DNA of 64,000 bases from Microbacterium protaetiae (GCF_004135285.1 NZ_CP035494.1:1364001-1428000), one strand, 5' to 3'; shown: positions 1 through 8,935, numbered from the stretch's first letter. The notes: generated from the sequence alone by a model not told the origin. A program made the numbers and translations.

Positions 1-855
1 GCCGCCCAGTGCGAGGCGGTGATCGAACGGGATGCTCGCCTTGCCCGCCTGGGTCACACCGACAGGGATGCCGGTGGACTCTGCGAAGCGGGCGAGGGCA
101 TCGCTCGCCTCAGAGTAGATGACGCCGCCGCCCGAGATGATGACCGCCTTCTTGGCGCCCTTGATGATGTCGGCGGCCCGCGCGATCGCCGCGCGATCCG
201 CGCGATTGCGCGCGACGTGCCAGGTACGGGGCGCGAAAAGCGCCTCGGGAAAGTCGAATGCCTCTGCTTGCACGTCCTGCGGAAGCGCAATCGTGACCGC
301 GCCCGTGTCGGCGGGACTGGTCAGCACACGCATGGCCTCCAGCAGCGCGGAAGCCAGCTGCTCGGGGCGCGAGACCCGGTCGAAATAGCGCGACACCGCA
401 CGGAACGAGTCGTTCGCGGTGATGTCCATCGCGTACGGGTGCTCCTGCTGCTGCAGCACGGCGCCCGTCGAGCGGGTCGCGAATGCGTCGGAGGGAAAGA
501 GCAGGACCGGGATGTGGTTCACGGTCGCGGTCGCGGCACCGGTGACCATGTTCGTGGCGCCCGGTCCGATCGAGGTCGACACCATGAGCGCGCCGAGCCG
601 GTTCTTCAGCTTGGCGTAGCCCGTCGCGCTGTGGACCATGCCCTGCTCGTTGCGGCCCTGGTAATACGGGAATGCGTCCTGGTACTGCAGCATCGCCTGG
701 CCGAGGCCGGCAAGGTTGCCGTGTCCGAAGATGCCGAACCCGCCGCCGAAGAACTTGTCAGTGACGCCGTCGCGCTCGACGGACTGTGCCATGAGAAATT
801 CGATGACGGCCTGACCGACGGTCAACCGGCGGGTGGACGGGGAATTGAGCGCCAT
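1..855 (-). CDS. iolD: 3D-(3,5/4)-trihydroxycyclohexane-1,2-dione hydrolase IolD, 3' end cut by the window edge
   Basis: This is the N-terminal 285 codons of a thiamine diphosphate-dependent enzyme that hydrolyses the cyclic dione in myo-inositol catabolism, opening the ring to 5-deoxy-glucuronate. The reading frame runs off the left edge. The start ATG at 855 is preceded by GAAGGAAG on the minus strand. Visible family features are the FGHGN stretch near residue 45 and QGRNEQGM near residue 67-73, whose Glu (about residue 70) is the position of the catalytic cofactor-activating glutamate in the ThDP fold. It is the last visible gene of the inositol operon, 75 bp after the preceding gene, and appears to have its own promoter. 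The C-terminal half (cofactor-binding domain) cannot be seen. Confidence 0.88.
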   Translation of the reverse strand, partial: MALNSPSTRRLTVGQAVIEFLMAQSVERDGVTDKFFGGGFGIFGHGNLAGLGQAMLQYQDAFPYYQGRNEQGMVHSATGYAKLKNRLGALMVSTSIGPGATNMVTGAATATVNHIPVLLFPSDAFATRSTGAVLQQQEHPYAMDITANDSFRAVSRYFDRVSRPEQLASALLEAMRVLTSPADTGAVTIALPQDVQAEAFDFPEALFAPRTWHVARNRADRAAIARAADIIKGAKKAVIISGGGVIYSEASDALARFAESTGIPVGVTQAGKASIPFDHRLALGG

Positions 856-892
856 TGCAAGCTTCCTTCGTGTGTCGTTGTGGTTCACGGCG

Positions 893-928
893 ATCGTAGC
901 CGATTCTTACTTGTTGGACAAGACGTCC
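893..928 (-). promoter_or_regulatory. Probable iolD promoter with overlapping GGAC-N5-GTCC operator-like repeat
   Basis: On the minus strand a -35-like TTGTCC (916-921) is separated by 17 nt from a -10-like TACGAT (893-898), placing transcription start about 45 bp before iolD. The -35 lies inside an inverted repeat GGACGTCTTGTCC (916-928), with GGAC/GTCC arms around 5 nt. A similar GGAC-N5-GTCC repeat lies before the transporter gene. Overlap with the -35 would fit repression. Confidence 0.5.
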
Positions 929-930
929 GG

Positions 931-1812
931 TCAGTGGGTGCGACTGGCGGCCTCGAGGCATTCGACTGTGGTGTTGAACGCGATCCGGAGTGCGTCATCG
1001 AGAGGGAGAGCACGGTGCTCTTCGGAGAGCATCTCGACGCCCCACGGACCGCGCCACCCGAGGGCGGAGGACATCGTCCGGATGAATCCGACGACATCGT
1101 GATCCCCACGGCCGGGATAGCGGCGGTTGTCGCGGGTGTCCTCGAACAACGTCCGGCCTGGGGCCGGCTCCGCTGTCGCATCGCTGAGCTCGACGCCGAA
1201 GACCATTGAGGGGTCGAGTGCATCCGCGAGTTCGTCGAGGGTCGTACCGGCGCGATGCACGTGCCAGTAGTCGACCACGAGGCCGGCTGCCTCATGATCG
1301 ACGGCTCGCACGAGCTGCGCCCCCTGCGGCATCGATGCGATCAGCGCGAACGGCAGTGGCTCGATCCCCACCCGGGTGCCGGCCGCCGCGGCTTCCTCGG
1401 CGAGTCGTCGCAGGGGTGCGACGAACGGGGTGATCGAGCGGGCCTTTTCGCCGAAGCTCGTGCCGATCTTGATGAAGGGACTGCCGAACTCCTGCGCCGC
1501 ATCCAGCAGCAGCTCCCAGCGTGGACGCCATCTGACCTCGTCGGGGTCGCGCCACCAGTCGGTGGCGAGTTCGACCTCGAGGTGGCTCACTCCCCGGGCG
1601 TGCGCATATTCGCGCAGCGCCGCGAACCCGCCGTTGTCGCGGATCGCGACGAGGTCGTCGTAGACGATGCCCATGCCGATGTATCCCGCTGCCGCGACCG
1701 CATCCACCCGCTCCAGGATCGACAGCGGACTCGCTTCCGACGGCGCCGCCGGCATCGCCGCGCCGGCGCTGGTCCAGCACGTCGCGACCACGCCCTGAGC
1801 GGCGAGGCTCAT
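931..1812 (-). CDS. Sugar phosphate isomerase/epimerase family protein (TIM barrel)
   Basis: A 293-residue protein of the xylose-isomerase-like TIM-barrel superfamily. Conserved-looking strand ends carry acidic and histidine residues typical of the metal site: GIEPLP near residue 148, VVDYWHVH near 178, and VEM near 259. In this locus it probably isomerises or dehydrates an inositol-derived keto sugar, but the exact substrate cannot be read from sequence. Its ATG overlaps the stop of the upstream iolG by 4 bp (ATGA), so the two are likely translationally coupled. It could be an IolI/IolH-type isomerase. Confidence 0.82.
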   Translation of the reverse strand: MSLAAQGVVATCWTSAGAAMPAAPSEASPLSILERVDAVAAAGYIGMGIVYDDLVAIRDNGGFAALREYAHARGVSHLEVELATDWWRDPDEVRWRPRWELLLDAAQEFGSPFIKIGTSFGEKARSITPFVAPLRRLAEEAAAAGTRVGIEPLPFALIASMPQGAQLVRAVDHEAAGLVVDYWHVHRAGTTLDELADALDPSMVFGVELSDATAEPAPGRTLFEDTRDNRRYPGRGDHDVVGFIRTMSSALGWRGPWGVEMLSEEHRALPLDDALRIAFNTTVECLEAASRTH

Positions 1813-2816
1813 GACAGGTCCACGGCGACAGCTGCGCCCGTCCGCGATGACAGCTCGGCCGCGTCGGCCAGCACGAGCGCCGCCCGCCCATCCTCGAAGC
1901 CGGGGCTGCGCGACGGCTCGCCCTGCACCGCCTTCACGAACTCGACGAGCTCGGAGCGGTACGCCTCGGCGTAGCGCTCCAGGAAGAAGTTCTGGTACGG
2001 AGCCAGCGACTCGACGGCATCCGCGCCCCAGTGCCGCACCGCGGTGTCGGTCTGATTGCCGACCTGCAGCAGGCCCTCGGATCCGAATGCCTCGATCCGC
2101 TGGTCGTATCCGTAGGCGGCGTGCCGGGAGTTCGTGATCGAGATGAGCTCGTCGTTCGCACCGCGCAGCACCACCATCACCGAGTCGTAGTCGCCGAGCC
2201 CAGGCACGATCTCGCTGAACACGGCCGCTCCGCGCGCGGTCACCTCGACGATGTCGGGAAGGAAGAACCGCGCGATGTCGAAGTCGTGGATGGTCATGTC
2301 CCGGAAGATGCCCCCCGACGTCGCCAGGTATGCCGCCGGCGACTCTGCAGGGTCACGACTGGTGATGGTCAGCTGCTCGAGGCGACCGATCTCTCCCGCA
2401 GCGACACGCTGTTGAAGGTCGGTGAAGTGACGGTCGAAGCGCCGGTTGAACCCGAGCACGATCGGGACGGATGCCCCGGCTGCCTTCTCTCGCAGGGCGT
2501 CCACGCGAGCGATATCGAGATCGATCGGCTTCTCGCACAGGGCCGGGATCCCGGCGTCGATCGCCGCCGAGATCAGATCCACGTGCGTCGCGGTCGGCGA
2601 CGCGATGATGACTGCGTCCACGTCACCCGCGGCGAGCACGTCGGCGGGATCGGCCGTCACTCGTCCGCCGAACTGCGCCGCGGTGCGCTCGGCGCTCTCG
2701 ATGAACGGGTCGCACACCCACTGCAAGGTGGTGTTCTTGAGTGCGTCGATGCTCAGGGCGTGCACCTGTCCGATGCGACCTGTTCCGATGAGCCCGATAC
2801 GAACCTGCTGCGTCAT
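1809..2816 (-). CDS. iolG: Inositol 2-dehydrogenase (Gfo/Idh/MocA family)
   Basis: A 335-residue NAD-dependent dehydrogenase that oxidises myo-inositol to 2-keto-myo-inositol, the first step of the pathway. The N-terminal Rossmann motif is GLIGTGRIG (residues 8-16), the EKP triad marking the family is at about 95-97, and the substrate-domain stretch DMTIHDFD with its catalytic-type Asp/His follows near residue 170. The open frame extends 37 codons upstream, but I chose the ATG at 2816 because the protein then begins directly before the Rossmann strand. It lies 31 bp after the upstream dehydrogenase and overlaps the downstream isomerase gene by 4 bp. Confidence 0.88.
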   Translation of the reverse strand: MTQQVRIGLIGTGRIGQVHALSIDALKNTTLQWVCDPFIESAERTAAQFGGRVTADPADVLAAGDVDAVIIASPTATHVDLISAAIDAGIPALCEKPIDLDIARVDALREKAAGASVPIVLGFNRRFDRHFTDLQQRVAAGEIGRLEQLTITSRDPAESPAAYLATSGGIFRDMTIHDFDIARFFLPDIVEVTARGAAVFSEIVPGLGDYDSVMVVLRGANDELISITNSRHAAYGYDQRIEAFGSEGLLQVGNQTDTAVRHWGADAVESLAPYQNFFLERYAEAYRSELVEFVKAVQGEPSRSPGFEDGRAALVLADAAELSSRTGAAVAVDLS

Positions 2817-2847
2817 TGCGTCTTCCTTCTGTGTCTGCCGTGCGTGT

Positions 2848-3870
2848 TCAACCCAGGGCCACCGGGTGCCCGGCACGGAACGATTCGGCCGCGGCTGCGG
2901 CGATGCGGGTGGCGGCCAACCCCGCACTGGGCGGCGTGAGGCTTACTGCCTCGCCCCGCACCATCCGCACAAAGTGATCCATCTCCGCCCGGAAGGCGGG
3001 CGCGAAGCGATCCTCGAAGTCGTCGAACACGCGCACCGGTGCCGGGATGTCCGGCTCGGTGGAGGTGAGCGGGGCGTGCGGGCCGATGCCGACGGCGAAA
3101 GCGCCGCGAGATCCGACGATCTCGAGGCGGCAGTCCTGACCGGCCTCGCTGCGGCGTAGTCCCGCCACAGTACCCACGGCACCCGAGGCGAATCGAAGCA
3201 GCACGATGCAGGTGTCGGCATCCTGATACTGCGCGTAGGTCGGCTCATCGAGCACGGATCCGATCGTCGAGACCTCGACGACGTCGTCGCCGGTCACCCA
3301 CCCGATGACGTCGAAGTCATGCACGAGCAGGTCGATCCACATGCCGCGGGAGTCGGGGATGTACTCGAGCCGCAGCGGGTGCCGGTCGTAGTTGTGGGCC
3401 GTCACCGTGCGAAGGGGGCCGACCTGCCCGTCCTGCACGCGCTGCCGCAGACCCTGGTATCCGGGATCGTACCGGCGCTGGAAGGCGACCATGATCGCAG
3501 TCCCGGTCGCCTCGAGCTCGTCCGACAACCTCTGCAACTCATCCGCATCGAGAGCCAGAGGCTTCTCGATCAGCAGCGGCGTCCCTGACGCGGCCACCAC
3601 GCGCGCAAGGTCGGCGTGCGTGGCCGTCGCAGTGGCGACGATGACGCCGTCAAGCGAGGGGAGGACTTCCGTGAGGGGTGCCGTCGTGCTCGACAGCGGT
3701 GCGAACTCGCGGCCCGTCTCGTCCAACATCGACTGCACACCGGCTCGGGCGATCTCGAGCCGGCGTGCGTCGCGGCCGATGAGCACGACTTCGGTCACGC
3801 CCGCTGCCAGAGCGGCGTTCCGCGCGTGCATGAGGCCGATCCGCCCCAGGCCGTAGACACCGATCCTCAC
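2848..3870 (-). CDS. Gfo/Idh/MocA family oxidoreductase
   Basis: A 340-residue NAD(P)-dependent dehydrogenase. It begins MRIGVYGLGRIGLMHA (Rossmann GxGxxG, residues 6-11), has the IEKPL signature near residue 100, and a DLLVHDFDV substrate-domain motif near 185. It is a paralogue of the iolG product in the same operon and probably acts on another inositol isomer or keto-inositol. Its ATG overlaps the stop of the upstream isomerase gene by 4 bp (3867-3870). Confidence 0.85.
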   Translation of the reverse strand: MRIGVYGLGRIGLMHARNAALAAGVTEVVLIGRDARRLEIARAGVQSMLDETGREFAPLSSTTAPLTEVLPSLDGVIVATATATHADLARVVAASGTPLLIEKPLALDADELQRLSDELEATGTAIMVAFQRRYDPGYQGLRQRVQDGQVGPLRTVTAHNYDRHPLRLEYIPDSRGMWIDLLVHDFDVIGWVTGDDVVEVSTIGSVLDEPTYAQYQDADTCIVLLRFASGAVGTVAGLRRSEAGQDCRLEIVGSRGAFAVGIGPHAPLTSTEPDIPAPVRVFDDFEDRFAPAFRAEMDHFVRMVRGEAVSLTPPSAGLAATRIAAAAAESFRAGHPVALG

Positions 3871-4769
3871 GCGCTGATTCCCTCGACCTCAAGCTCGGTG
3901 AGTGCACCGCGCAGCCATTCGACGCTCGCACGCGCGTCTTCGATCGGGCCGGTGCCGGGCGCGGGCTCCTCGTGCAGCACCTTGTCCTGCTCCAGCACGA
4001 ACCACCCGTTGAAGCCGGCGGCGAGCATGCTCTGCACGATCGCCCGGATGTCCACGTCGCCCTGTCCGAGAGGCGTGTACAGCTCGTCTGCCACGATCGA
4101 CTCGAAGTACGAGAGCTCGCCGCGTTTGACCCGTTCCATCGTCTTCACCGAGACATCCTTCAGGTGACTGTACGCAACGCGTTCGGCATATTGCCGCGCG
4201 AAGTCGACCGGATCCGTACCGCCGATCATCATGTGCCCAGTGTCGAAGCAGATCTGCATCGATGAGTCGTCGATGACGTGCATGATGTCGTCACGGGTCT
4301 CGATCATGGTGCCCACGTGCGGATGCAGCGTGGCCAGCACGCCCTGCTCTGCGGCGCGCTGCGAGATGCGGTCGAGGTTGCGCATGAACAGCCGCCAGCC
4401 GTCGGCATCGAGTTCTGGGCGCAGCTGGTCATACCCGCGGATCCCCGTCACCGTCGAGACCACCAGCACCTCGGCGCCGGCGGCGGCGTAGTTGGCGAGT
4501 TCCTGCTCGATACGCGGAAGCGGGTCGACGCCGGGGTCGTGGACGACCACGGGCACGAAGCTGCCGATGCCCTTCATGCCATACTCGGCGAGCCGTGCGG
4601 CCTTGTCGGCCGGTGCCGGTGGCAGAAATCCCTGCGCGCCGAGCTCGGTCGCACTGAATCCGAGCTCGCGCATCTCGGCGAGCACCCGCTCGGGCGAGAG
4701 CTGGAACCCCCAGTCGGGCACTTCGCTGACTCCCCATGAGATCGGGGCGGTGGCAATGCGTGCGGCCAC
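3867..4769 (-). CDS. iolE: IolE-like inosose dehydratase / sugar phosphate isomerase
   Basis: A 300-residue TIM-barrel protein whose N-terminus ATAPISWGVSE matches inosose dehydratases, which dehydrate 2-keto-myo-inositol to the dione used by IolD. Putative metal-site residues lie in LHPHVG, in CFDTGHMMIGG, and in the SHLKD segment. The GTG at 4769 is chosen because AGGAGG lies 7 nt upstream; a longer open frame extends into the preceding gene. It starts 1 bp after the upstream dehydrogenase stops and overlaps the next gene by 4 bp. The IolE assignment is by motif and context. Confidence 0.78.
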   Translation of the reverse strand: MAARIATAPISWGVSEVPDWGFQLSPERVLAEMRELGFSATELGAQGFLPPAPADKAARLAEYGMKGIGSFVPVVVHDPGVDPLPRIEQELANYAAAGAEVLVVSTVTGIRGYDQLRPELDADGWRLFMRNLDRISQRAAEQGVLATLHPHVGTMIETRDDIMHVIDDSSMQICFDTGHMMIGGTDPVDFARQYAERVAYSHLKDVSVKTMERVKRGELSYFESIVADELYTPLGQGDVDIRAIVQSMLAAGFNGWFVLEQDKVLHEEPAPGTGPIEDARASVEWLRGALTELEVEGISA

Positions 4770-4770
4770 G

Positions 4771-5967
4771 TCAGGCCTCCTTTCGGGTGTTCGCCGTGGT
4801 GCCGGGAACGAGCGGCAGGTCGACCCACTGACCGGATTCGGCGGATTTCTCCGCGGCATCCAGCACTCGTGCCGACGCGACGGCGTCGTGGATGTTGGAA
4901 GACGACTGCTCGCCGCCGGCGACGCCGACGAGGAACCTGGCAGCTTCGATCACCTTGAGGTCATCGAAGCCCATGCCGGTGCCGGCGCTGGGCTGAAAGC
5001 GCGAGAAGCCGGGGAAGTAGTCGTCGGCGACCGCGCGGATGTACCCACGGTTGGCGCCCGTGCGCGTCAACGCGATCTCGAGCTCGTTCATGCGCTCGAA
5101 ATCCCAGCGGACCGATCCCTCGGTGCCGAAGATCTCGAAGCCGTACTCGGAGCGGGGGCCGACGGCGATGCGGGATGCCTCGAGGCTTCCGATCGCGCCG
5201 GCACCGACGGCGCTCTCGCCCAGACGCACCAGCAGGGTGGCGTAGTCCTCATTCTCGACGGGCAGGAGCTTGCCCTCATCGGGACTGCCCGGCAGCGCGG
5301 GCCGTTCCGAGAGGTAGAGCCCGGTCGCCGCCGTGATCGAGCTGATCGGGCCGACCACATAGTGGATCAGGTCGACCAGGTGACCCATCAGGTCGCCGAG
5401 TACGCCGCTGCCCGAGGTCTTCCGAAGAAAGCGCCACGTCAGCGGGTCGTCCGGATTCGAAGAGAAGCCGCCGAAGAATCGCCCGCGAATATTCGTGATG
5501 CGGCCGAGCGAGCCGTCCGAGACGAGCTGCCGAGCGCGTTCGACGGCGGGCGCCCAGCGGTAGTTGAACCCGATGCAGGTCACGACTCCGGCAGCGTCGG
5601 CCGCAGCCTCGACCTCTTCGGTCTCTGCCCCACCGCGCCCGACCGGCTTTTCGATCCAGAACGGCTTGCCCGCCTCTGCCGCGGCAACGCCGATCTCCTT
5701 GTGCAGGTAGTTCGGCGCGCAGATCGACACGACATCGACCTCGGGGTTCGCGATCACTTCGCGGTAGTCGGCGACGGCAGACTCGTAACCGAGGACGTCG
5801 ACGGCGAAACCCCGTCCGGCCGGGGCGACGTCGGCCGCCTGGACCAACCGCGGAGCGATGCCCAGCTCGGGGTAGACGATGGGCAGGGAACGGTAGGCAC
5901 GAGTGTGCGCCTTGCCCATCCACCCCACGCTGATCAGGCCGACGCCGATCGTCTTGGCTTCTGTCAT
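4771..5967 (-). CDS. Gfo/Idh/MocA family oxidoreductase, first gene of the inositol operon
   Basis: A 398-residue NAD(P)-dependent sugar/inositol dehydrogenase. The Rossmann region is GLISVGWMGKAH (residues 10-21), EKPVGR is near 112, and a long C-terminal alpha/beta substrate domain follows. Longer than the other two family members here, it resembles the group that oxidises scyllo-inositol or related sugars; the substrate is not determinable. GAAGGAG lies before the ATG at 5967. It is the promoter-proximal gene behind the double operator at 6005-6040. Confidence 0.83.
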   Translation of the reverse strand: MTEAKTIGVGLISVGWMGKAHTRAYRSLPIVYPELGIAPRLVQAADVAPAGRGFAVDVLGYESAVADYREVIANPEVDVVSICAPNYLHKEIGVAAAEAGKPFWIEKPVGRGGAETEEVEAAADAAGVVTCIGFNYRWAPAVERARQLVSDGSLGRITNIRGRFFGGFSSNPDDPLTWRFLRKTSGSGVLGDLMGHLVDLIHYVVGPISSITAATGLYLSERPALPGSPDEGKLLPVENEDYATLLVRLGESAVGAGAIGSLEASRIAVGPRSEYGFEIFGTEGSVRWDFERMNELEIALTRTGANRGYIRAVADDYFPGFSRFQPSAGTGMGFDDLKVIEAARFLVGVAGGEQSSSNIHDAVASARVLDAAEKSAESGQWVDLPLVPGTTANTRKEA

Positions 5968-6004
5968 GCCACGGCTCCTTCGCTTCGAGGCTCACACACA
6001 CGGT

Positions 6005-6066
6005 CTCTGGACCGGTCCAATACTTTGGACCGGTCCAGAGTAAGCCTTTCCATCGGCGGGCGTCAA
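6005..6066 (-). promoter_or_regulatory. iol operon promoter with double LacI-type operator
   Basis: TTGACG (6061-6066) and TACTCT (6037-6042) on the minus strand, 18 nt apart, form a good sigma-A-type promoter. Directly at and after the -10 are two identical 12-bp palindromes TGGACCGGTCCA (6008-6019 and 6026-6037), 18 bp centre to centre. Together they form one perfect 16-bp inverted repeat with a 4-nt centre (6005-6040). Position over the start site fits repression by the adjacent LacI-family protein. The -35 overlaps the stop codon of that repressor gene. Confidence 0.82.
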
Positions 6067-7091
6067 TCCCCCGGCGCGAAGAAATCCGACGAGGAGCGGA
6101 TCGCTATCTGCGGCTCGATCAGATGCGTGTCGACGATCCCGTCGTCATCGGCAGTCAACAGCAGCGCCCCGCGTCGCCCGATCTCCCGGTTGCCCGGGTC
6201 GACGGACGTCAACGCGATGAGTCCGAGTTCGGCGAGATACGTGTTGTCGTAGCCGGTCACGGCCACCCGTCCGACGAGGCCTCGATCGCGCACCGCCGCC
6301 AGCGCGCCGATCGCGGCGAGGTCGCTGGCCGCGACGAGCGCCGAGGGCGGGTGGGGGGCTTCGAGCAGCTCCATCGCCGCCCGGTATCCGGATCTCTCCG
6401 TGAAATCGCTCAGTCCGATCCTTTCGGGAGCAAGCTTGTGAGCGGCAAGGGCAGACTCGAAGGCGGTGGCTCTCACCTCAGCCGTCGGTCCGCCGATACC
6501 GCCGATGTGTGCGATCCGGCGATGATGCTGCGCAACCAGGTGCCCGACGGCGAGCCCGACTCCGGCCGCATCGTCACCGTGCACCGACGGGGCATCTTCG
6601 AGTTGGGCGGGGATGGCGCTGGCCACGACGATGCGTGCGGCCGGCATAGCTTGGCGGATGAGATGCATCTCGGGGACCGAACCGACGATCAGCAGGCTCG
6701 CCGGTCGCAGATCCGCGATCATCGAAAGCAGCTCGACGTCGAGTCGGGCCGAGCCGCGTTCGGCGGTGATGGCGCTGAAGACGACTCCGAGGCGTCCCGT
6801 CTCGAAAAGCGTGGCGCGCGCGGCGTCGACGATCTCGGTCAGCACCGGGTTGCGGGAGTCGGCGACGAGGATGCCGACGATGTCGTCGCGCATGCCGTTC
6901 AACGAGCGTGCAACGTGATTCGGCCGGTACCCGAGTTCGGCAGCGGCCCGGCGCACGCGTTCACGCCGCTCTGGACTGACCGAATCCGGCGAGCTGTACA
7001 CAAGCGAGACGAGCGACTTCGACACTTCGGCACGCGCCGCGACATCCCGGATCGTCGCGCGGGATCGTGCGGATTTCGCTTCGGTGGCCAC
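6063..7091 (-). CDS. LacI family transcriptional repressor of the inositol locus
   Basis: A 342-residue regulator. The N-terminal helix-turn-helix reads TIRDVAARAEVSKSLVSLVY (residues 13-32), followed by the hinge region and a periplasmic-binding-protein-like inducer domain ending with DPGNREIGRRGA. The start is a GTG at 7091 with only a weak ribosome site. It lies between the catabolic operon it probably controls and the divergently transcribed transporter. The inducer is presumably inositol or a breakdown product, by context only. Confidence 0.87.
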   Translation of the reverse strand: MATEAKSARSRATIRDVAARAEVSKSLVSLVYSSPDSVSPERRERVRRAAAELGYRPNHVARSLNGMRDDIVGILVADSRNPVLTEIVDAARATLFETGRLGVVFSAITAERGSARLDVELLSMIADLRPASLLIVGSVPEMHLIRQAMPAARIVVASAIPAQLEDAPSVHGDDAAGVGLAVGHLVAQHHRRIAHIGGIGGPTAEVRATAFESALAAHKLAPERIGLSDFTERSGYRAAMELLEAPHPPSALVAASDLAAIGALAAVRDRGLVGRVAVTGYDNTYLAELGLIALTSVDPGNREIGRRGALLLTADDDGIVDTHLIEPQIAIRSSSDFFAPGD

Positions 7092-7311
7092 GGCTCAATC
7101 TTGCCGCGTCGCGGGCGATCGATCGTACGATTCCTGCAACAGACGCAACGCCCTCGCCACACCTCGAGCCTCGTATTGCCCTCTGATCGGCAGTTCGCTC
7201 GACGCAGAAGAGCTCGGCGAGCATCCGGCATCCAGACCCGGCAATGCCACCCTCTGCCAGTGACGCACGTCTTACGTAACGGACCTGTAGAGACTTTCAT
7301 GAGAATTTTGC

Positions 7312-7359
7312 TTGCCTCTTCGTTTCACCTGTCCTACCATAAGGCGGACAGCATGTCCG
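7312..7359 (+). promoter_or_regulatory. Probable transporter promoter with downstream operator-like repeat
   Basis: TTGCCT (7312-7317) and TACCAT (7335-7340) are separated by 17 nt. Just downstream is the inverted repeat CGGACAGCATGTCCG (7345-7359), GGAC/GTCC arms with 5 nt between, the same geometry as the repeat before iolD. This suggests both are controlled by one regulator, though the spacing differs from the 6005-6040 operator. Confidence 0.5.
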
Positions 7360-7397
7360 GCATGCGGATGGTGAATCAGAGGACGAAGGAGTCGAAG

Positions 7398-8882
7398 ATG
7401 TCACACGGAGCGAGCGCGGCAGAGGAAGCCCTGCCACAGCTGGAGAAGATCGGACCACACAGGAAGCGGCTTGGGCTCATCTCGGTCGTCGCCTGTCTGG
7501 GAGGACTGCTCTTCGGCTACGACACCGGCGTCGCCAACGGCGCTGAAGGGCCCATGGCCCAAGACCTGGGCCTCAACCTCTTGCAGCTCGGCCTGGTGAT
7601 CGCCTCACTCGGTTTCGCCGCGGCCATCGGCGCGCTTCTGGCCGGCAGTCTGGCCGATGCAATCGGCCGACGGCGCGCCATCCTCGTGCTCGCCGTTCTG
7701 TTCTTCGGCGGCGTGATGCTCGTCATCTTCTCCCCCGGCGGCGGAGGGGTGTTCGATCCCGTCGGATTCGCGATGCTGCTGTCTGGACGTATCGTGCTGG
7801 GGCTGGCGGTCGGCGGCGCGTCCAGCGTTGTGCCGATCTACCTCGCCGAACTCGCCCCCTACGAGATCCGGGGATCGATCACCGGCCGCAATGAGCTGGC
7901 CATCGTCTCAGGCCAGCTCGCAGCGTTCGTGGTGAACGCGCTCATCGCGGTGACGGTCGGCGAGACGGGGGGCGTCTGGCGCCTCATGTTCGCGGTGTGC
8001 GCCATCCCTGCGCTGTGCCTGTTCTTCGGCATGCTCCGGATGCCGGAGTCACCGCGTTGGCTCGTCGAGAAGGGACGCACCGAGCGAGCGCTCGCGGTGC
8101 TGGAGACCGTGCGCTCGAAGAGCCGGGCCAAGGCCGAGTTCGAACAGATCGCGATCATCGCGGAAGAAGAGAGCGGGGCCAAGATCGGACTCGGTGCGCT
8201 TCTGACCAACAAGTGGCTCCTCCGGATCGTCGCCGTCGGGGCGGGGCTGGCCATGATCCAGCAGCTCACCGGCATCAACACGATCATGTACTTCGGGTCC
8301 CGCGTACTCGAGCAAGCAGGGATGACGCCGCAACAGGCCGTGCTCGCCAACATCTCGTTCGGCGTGGTCGCCGTCATCGGCGGCATCATCGCGCTGCGCA
8401 ACATGGATCGCATCGACCGGCGCAAGACGTTCATCATCGGCCTGTCGCTCACCACGACGTGTCACGTACTCGTCCTGATCGCCACCGCCGTCTTCCCCGA
8501 GGGACACCCTGCCCGGATGTGGGCCGTCCTCATCCTGGTGGTCGCATTCGTGCTCTCCATGCAGACCTTCCTGAACATCGCGGTCTGGGTATGGCTCGCC
8601 GAGATCTTCCCGCTGCACATGCGCGGACTCGGGTTCGGCATCTCGGCGTTCTTCGGCTGGGGCATGAACGGCCTGCTCGCCTTCGTCATGCCGACGCTGC
8701 TGGAATGGTCGCTCGGGGGGACGTTCGGACTTCTCGCCGTGGTGGGCGTGTTGGGCATCCTGTTCATCTACCGGTTCGTACCCGAGACGCGCGGGCGCAC
8801 CCTCGAAGCGCTCGAGGAGGACGTCACCACAGGAACGATCAACATCATCACCGCCTCACAGCGGGTGCACTCGCGGCGCTGA
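7398..8882 (+). CDS. iolT: Sugar porter MFS transporter, probable inositol:proton symporter
   Basis: A 494-residue, roughly 12-helix major facilitator of the sugar porter family. Signatures are GGLLFGYDTGV (about 30-40), DAIGRRRA in the loop between helices 2 and 3, RIVLGLAVGG, PESPRWLVEKGR before the central loop, QQLTGINTIMYF in helix 7, and PETRGRTLE near the C-terminus. The ATG at 7398 is preferred because GAAGGAG lies 7 nt upstream; the frame is open much further upstream. It is divergent from the LacI gene and sits beside inositol catabolism, so inositol uptake is the likely role. A strong hairpin follows the gene. Confidence 0.87.
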   Translation: MSHGASAAEEALPQLEKIGPHRKRLGLISVVACLGGLLFGYDTGVANGAEGPMAQDLGLNLLQLGLVIASLGFAAAIGALLAGSLADAIGRRRAILVLAVLFFGGVMLVIFSPGGGGVFDPVGFAMLLSGRIVLGLAVGGASSVVPIYLAELAPYEIRGSITGRNELAIVSGQLAAFVVNALIAVTVGETGGVWRLMFAVCAIPALCLFFGMLRMPESPRWLVEKGRTERALAVLETVRSKSRAKAEFEQIAIIAEEESGAKIGLGALLTNKWLLRIVAVGAGLAMIQQLTGINTIMYFGSRVLEQAGMTPQQAVLANISFGVVAVIGGIIALRNMDRIDRRKTFIIGLSLTTTCHVLVLIATAVFPEGHPARMWAVLILVVAFVLSMQTFLNIAVWVWLAEIFPLHMRGLGFGISAFFGWGMNGLLAFVMPTLLEWSLGGTFGLLAVVGVLGILFIYRFVPETRGRTLEALEEDVTTGTINIITASQRVHSRR

Positions 8883-8897
8883 GGCCGCAGCAACGGC

Positions 8898-8935
8898 GAG
8901 AGGAGCGGGCGCCAGGGGGGCGGCCCGCTCCTCTC
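8898..8935. terminator. Rho-independent-type hairpin between convergent genes
   Basis: A 13-bp perfect stem, GAGAGGAGCGGGC at 8898-8910 pairing with 8923-8935, around a 12-nt loop. There is no long T run. It lies between the convergent transporter and esterase genes and could serve both. Confidence 0.7.
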
